Below are positions 60,607-64,000 of a DNA stretch of 64,000 bases, in pieces (position 1 is the first letter of the stretch; each line of letters begins with the position of its first letter). This DNA comes from Frigoribacterium sp. PhB116 (GTDB lineage: Bacteria; Actinomycetota; Actinomycetes; Actinomycetales; Microbacteriaceae). Under the pieces are notes generated by a model that was given only the letters and a program-made list of their open reading frames with translations, made no database searches and was not told the DNA's origin. The translations under genes were made by a program, and so were the position numbers. The stretch is from contig NZ_SOBE01000002.1 of NCBI RefSeq assembly GCF_004364285.1, positions 558,001 through 622,000 on the forward strand. Reading direction: 5' to 3'.

Positions 60607-61242
60607 ATGGCTGACGACAACACCCTGTCCGCTCTCGTCCGCACCAGCTTCGGCAAGGGCGCGGCCCGCAAGATCCGCGCGAACGACCAGATCCCCGCGG
60701 TCATCTACGGCCACGGCACCGACCCCCAGCACGTCACGCTGCCCGGCCACGAGACGATGCTCATCACGCGTCGCTCGAACGCGCTCATCACCCTCGACAT
60801 CGAGGGCGCCCAGCAGCTCGCCCTCGTCAAGGACATCCAGCGCGACCCGGTCAAGCAGGTCATCGAGCACATCGACCTCATCGTCGTCCGCCAGGGCGAG
60901 AAGGTCGAGGTCGACGTCCCCGTGCACATCGAGGGCGAGTCCGCTCCTGGCACGATCCACGTCGTCGAGCTCAACGCCATCACGCTCGAGGTCTCGGCCA
61001 CCGCGATCCCGCAGTCGGTCGTCGTCTCGATCGAGGGCCTCGAGGACGGCGCGCAGGTGCACGCCTCCGACGTCGTCCTCCCCGAGGGCGCCTCGCTCGT
61101 CACCGACGCCGAGGTGCTCATCACGAGCGTCTCCGTCCCGCAGCTCGACCTCACCACCGACGCCGTCGACGACGAGTCGGGCGAGGCCGCCGAGGCCGAG
61201 GGCGACGTGCCCTCGATCGAGGACGAAGAGCGCTCCGAGTAA
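60607..61242 (+). CDS. rplY: 50S ribosomal protein L25/general stress protein Ctc
   Basis: 211 aa long form (Ctc/TL5). The N-terminal 5S-rRNA-binding L25 domain (about 1-95) has LVRTSFGKGAARKIRANDQIPAVIYGHG and QRDPVKQVIEHIDLIVV. The C-terminal beta domain (about 100-190) begins EKVEVDVPVHIEGESAPG and contains LPEGASLVTDAEVLI. An acidic tail ends the chain. ATG 60607 follows ACGGAGAC. Next to pth, as in other actinobacteria. The long structured leader could mediate ribosomal-protein autoregulation (inference). Confidence 0.95.
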   Translation: MADDNTLSALVRTSFGKGAARKIRANDQIPAVIYGHGTDPQHVTLPGHETMLITRRSNALITLDIEGAQQLALVKDIQRDPVKQVIEHIDLIVVRQGEKVEVDVPVHIEGESAPGTIHVVELNAITLEVSATAIPQSVVVSIEGLEDGAQVHASDVVLPEGASLVTDAEVLITSVSVPQLDLTTDAVDDESGEAAEAEGDVPSIEDEERSE

Positions 61243-61260
61243 CGACCGGTCCGAGCACCC

Positions 61261-61310
61261 GCACCACCAGCACCACCAGCACCACCGCACCACCGCACCA
61301 CCGCACCACG
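61261..61310. repeat. GCACCACCA / GCACCACC tandem repeat between rplY and pth
   Basis: Two 9-base units followed by four 8-base units in the short gap. Non-coding, possibly slippage-prone. Confidence 0.9.
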
Positions 61311-61370
61311 GCGTCGTCTGCGACGCCGACCGCCTGACAGCCCCGCGTGTCTCCCGAGGAGGACCATCCC

Positions 61371-61958
61371 GTGGACGACTCGCAGTGGCTCGTGGTCGGG
61401 CTCGGCAACCCCGGGCCCGACTACGCCGGCACCCGGCACAACGTCGGACAGATGGTGCTCGCCGAGCTGGCGCACCGCCTGTCGGCGAGCTTTAAGAACC
61501 ACCGCACCAACGCGAGCGTCGCGGAGGGCCGCCCCCAGCCGGGCGGCCCCCGCTTCGTCCTCGCCGCTCCCCGCAGCTTCATGAACCTGTCGGGCGGGCC
61601 CGTCGCCGCGCTGCTGAAGTACTACGACCTCGACGTGTCGCGGCTGATCGTCGTGCACGACGAGCTCGACATCGACTTCGACTCCATCAAGCTCAAGCAG
61701 GGCGGCGGACACGGCGGCCACAACGGGCTGCGCGACATCATCGCCGCCACCGGCTCGAACGAGTTCCTGCGCGTGCGCGTCGGCATCGGTCGTCCGCCCG
61801 GCCGGCAGCCCGCCGCCGACTACGTGCTCAAGGCCTTCTCGTCGACCGAGCGCAAGGACCTCCCGCTGCTGCTCGGCGACGCCGCCGACGCGGTCGAGAT
61901 GATCGTCGCCGACGGCCTCACCGCGGCGCAGCTCAAGTTCCACACCGCGAAGGCCTGA
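61371..61958 (+). CDS. pth: peptidyl-tRNA hydrolase Pth
   Basis: 195 aa. Releases peptides from drop-off peptidyl-tRNAs. LVVGLGNPGPDYAGTRHNVGQMV contains the catalytic His in TRHNVG. PRSFMNLSGGPVAALLKYY, VVHDELDIDFDSIKLKQGGGHGGHNGLRDI and FLRVRVGIGRPPGR are canonical. GTG 61371 is chosen because GAGGAGG lies eight bases upstream; GTG 61347 would put the ribosome site inside the gene. Confidence 0.97.
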   Translation: MDDSQWLVVGLGNPGPDYAGTRHNVGQMVLAELAHRLSASFKNHRTNASVAEGRPQPGGPRFVLAAPRSFMNLSGGPVAALLKYYDLDVSRLIVVHDELDIDFDSIKLKQGGGHGGHNGLRDIIAATGSNEFLRVRVGIGRPPGRQPAADYVLKAFSSTERKDLPLLLGDAADAVEMIVADGLTAAQLKFHTAKA

Positions 61959-62043
61959 CCGGGGCCCTGCTCGCCCGCGACCTGCTGCTCCGCTCGCACC
62001 GGGGCGGGGCACCGCCGACCGGCGCACTGTCGGCTGTGCCGAG

Positions 62044-62049
62044 TAGCCT
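62044..62049 (+). promoter_or_regulatory. -10 box TAGCCT, leaderless start of mfd
   Basis: TAGCCT with a 6-base gap to GTG 62056. Confidence 0.6.
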
Positions 62050-62055
62050 TGTCCG

Positions 62056-64000
62056 GTGATACTCGCGGGCTTGATCAAGGCGCTGTCGCGCGCCTCCACG
62101 TACTCCTCCGCCCTCGACCGGGCCGAGCGCAGCACCGACTTCTCGGTGGTCGACGGCCTGCGCGTGCCGCTCCTCGCGGGGCTGCTCGCCAGGCGCGCCG
62201 GGCCCCAGGCCATGCTCGTGGTCACCGCCACCGGTCGCGAGTCCGAGGCCGTCCGCCTGTCCCTCGCCAGCTACGTGCCGGGCGCCGAGGTCATCGAGTT
62301 CCCCGCGTGGGAGACCCTGCCGCACGAGCGCCTCAGCCCGAGCGCCGAGACCGTGGGCAAGCGCATCCACGCGCTCCGTCGCCTCGCCGCCTGGTCGGCC
62401 GAGGCCGCGACTGCGGCCGCCGCCGCGGGCTCGACCGGCGACGCGGCTCCCGGCGTGCGTCCGCTCGTCGTCGTCGCGGGCGTCCGCGCGGCCCTGCAGC
62501 CCGTCTCCGACAACCTCGCCGACATCGACCCGGTCGTGCTGACCGTCGGCGACCGCGGCCACGACCTCTCCGCGATCGCCGTGCGGCTCGTCGACCTCGC
62601 GTACGCGCGCGTCGACATGGTCACCCGGCGCGGCGAGTTCGCGGTGCGCGGCGGCATCCTCGACGTGTTCCCGCCGACGGCCGAGCACCCGGTGCGCGTC
62701 GACTTCTTCGGCGACGAGGTCGATCAGCTCCGCACCTTCTCGGTGGCCGACCAGCGCAGCCTCGAGGGCGTCGTGAGCACGGTCGAGCTGCCGCCGAGCC
62801 GCGAGATGCTGCTCACCGCGCCCGTGCGCCAGCGTGCCCGCGAGATGCAGCACGAGTTCCCGGGCCTCGCCCAGATGCTCGCCAAGATCGCCGAGGGCAT
62901 CCCGGTCGAGGGGATGGAGTCGCTGGCGCCGGCCCTGGTCGACCGTCTCGTCCCGCTCACCCACTACCTGCCGGCGGGCGCCTCCGTCGCCGTGCTCTCG
63001 CCCGAGCGCGTGCAGTCGCGGGCCAAGAGCCTCGCCGAGACGAACCGCGAGTTCCTGTCCGCGGCGTGGAACGCCGCGACCGCCGGGGCCGCCGCCCCGA
63101 TCGACCTCGACGCCGGCGACTTCCTCGCGCTCCGCGACCTGCGGGCGGCGGCCGGCGACCGCGCGTGGTTCACGTTCAGCGGCTTCGACTCGGGCGAGGT
63201 GCTCACCGACGACGAGGCGGTCCAGGCGGCAGGCGACTACGTCCGTGTCGAGGCCGCACCCGTGCCGAGCTTCAGCGGGCACGCCGAGGGCGCGCTCGAC
63301 CACGTCGTCGGCCGCGTGCAGGACGGCTGGAGCGTCGTGGTCACCGCACGGGGCACCGGGCTCGTCGAGCGTGCCCGCGACGTGCTGTCCGAGCAGGGCG
63401 TCGCCGCGCGCCTCGTCGACGCGCTGCCCGACGAGCTCGAGCAGGGCGTCGTGCACCTCGTCGCCGGGGGAGTCGAGGCCGGCTTCGAGCTGCCGTCCGC
63501 CAAGATCGCCGTCCTCGGCGAGAGCGACTTCTACGGCCGGTCGGCGAACTACGACTCCCGCCAGGTCAAGAAGCTCGCGAGCCGCCGCAAGAACGTCGTC
63601 GACCCGCTGCAGCTCAAGCCGGGCGACGTCGTGGTGCACCAGACCCACGGCATCGGCAAGTTCCTCGAGCTGACCAGTCGCGAGGTCTCCTCCGGCGGCC
63701 GCAACGCCGTCAAGAACAGCCGCGAGTACCTCGTGCTCGAGTACGCGCCCTCCAAGCGCGGCTACCCCGGCGACAAGCTCTACGTGCCCACCGACCAGCT
63801 CGACCTGCTCAGCCGCTACGTCGGCGGCGAGGCACCCTCGCTCAGCAAGATGGGCGGCAGCGACTGGGCCTCGGCGAAGAGCAAGGCCCGCCGGGCCGTC
63901 CGCGACATCGCGGTCGAGCTCGTCAAGCTGTACTCGGCGCGGATGGCGTCGAAGGGGCACGCGTTCCCGCCCGACACCCCATGGCAGCGCGAGCTCGAGG
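62056..64000 (+). CDS. mfd: transcription-repair coupling factor Mfd (3' part beyond window)
   Basis: Partial: 648 codons visible of an expected 1150-1200. The UvrB-homology region comes first (VIEFPAWETLPHERLSPSAETVGKRIHALRRL, RRGEFAVRGGILDVFPP). The RNA-polymerase-interacting domain follows, starting near LKPGDVVVHQTHGIGKFLELT (about residue 520). The sequence ends just before the RecG-like translocase, at FPPDTPWQRELE. It displaces stalled RNA polymerase and recruits UvrA. GTG 62056 is supported by the leaderless promoter. Confidence 0.96.
   Translation, partial: MILAGLIKALSRASTYSSALDRAERSTDFSVVDGLRVPLLAGLLARRAGPQAMLVVTATGRESEAVRLSLASYVPGAEVIEFPAWETLPHERLSPSAETVGKRIHALRRLAAWSAEAATAAAAAGSTGDAAPGVRPLVVVAGVRAALQPVSDNLADIDPVVLTVGDRGHDLSAIAVRLVDLAYARVDMVTRRGEFAVRGGILDVFPPTAEHPVRVDFFGDEVDQLRTFSVADQRSLEGVVSTVELPPSREMLLTAPVRQRAREMQHEFPGLAQMLAKIAEGIPVEGMESLAPALVDRLVPLTHYLPAGASVAVLSPERVQSRAKSLAETNREFLSAAWNAATAGAAAPIDLDAGDFLALRDLRAAAGDRAWFTFSGFDSGEVLTDDEAVQAAGDYVRVEAAPVPSFSGHAEGALDHVVGRVQDGWSVVVTARGTGLVERARDVLSEQGVAARLVDALPDELEQGVVHLVAGGVEAGFELPSAKIAVLGESDFYGRSANYDSRQVKKLASRRKNVVDPLQLKPGDVVVHQTHGIGKFLELTSREVSSGGRNAVKNSREYLVLEYAPSKRGYPGDKLYVPTDQLDLLSRYVGGEAPSLSKMGGSDWASAKSKARRAVRDIAVELVKLYSARMASKGHAFPPDTPWQRELE

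Noticed and set aside
61261-61310. Short minus-strand peptide rich in Trp and Cys from the GCACCACC repeat
   Set aside because: It is the translation of a simple repeat with no start signal and no neighbouring partner.

Overview
The window is chromosomal DNA of a very GC-rich actinobacterium, most likely a member of the Microbacteriaceae (order Micrococcales). That placement is inferred from base composition, actinobacterial gene order and frequent leaderless genes; no rRNA is present to confirm it. At least 17 genes start 6-7 bases after a TANNNT-type -10 box, so leaderless transcription looks like the default for genes at the head of an operon.

Layout. 1-9.5 kb: accessory and regulatory genes. 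These are the N-terminal part of a sugar-binding lipoprotein, a PhzF-type protein, a LacI regulator, the RNA helicase HrpA, a small unknown gene, an ArsR-like regulator embedded in a family of dyad repeats, and a chimeric remnant that joins a kinase-like fragment to the tail of an ABC permease. 9.6-16.2 kb: an acyl-CoA synthetase, an EamA-type exporter and the methylcitrate operon prpD-prpB-prpC for propionate use. 16.4-21.5 kb: a YyaL-type thioredoxin-domain protein, a sulfurtransferase, and a metY-CoA-binding-protein pair. 21.6-30.7 kb: the conserved core PMT / rsmI, metG-tatD-rsmA-(DUF4287)-ispE, interrupted by an AbiEi-like gene surrounded by GC-rich repeats.

30.8-49.5 kb is an inserted block devoted to molybdenum cofactor (Moco) and glycan chemistry. 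It holds moeZ, moaA-moaD, a TOBE regulator with modABC, and moeA-moaC-mog-moaE. Between them lies a cluster containing a GT87-like membrane glycosyltransferase, a membrane-fused sulfite-oxidase-type Moco protein, a small membrane protein, a methyltransferase, a DUF2064 protein, a GT2, a sugar epimerase and an MTA-phosphorylase homologue. The order resembles the uncharacterised Rv0535-Rv0541c neighbourhood as I recall it from Mycobacterium tuberculosis. The Moco genes probably supply the oxidoreductase, and the whole block may make or modify a cell-envelope glycan.

49.6-64 kb: the core resumes with an ABC-F ATPase, then a variable spot at a tRNA-Gln gene, then glmU-prs, gnd and gntK, rplY, pth and mfd (truncated by the window end). 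The tRNA-Gln spot contains a 1.38-kb insert flanked by an 18/19-bp duplication of the tRNA 3' end. It carries two unknown overlapping genes behind a strong dyad, with no integrase. Long GC-rich hairpins, several perfect over 17-20 bp, sit between most convergent genes, and related copies recur across the window.
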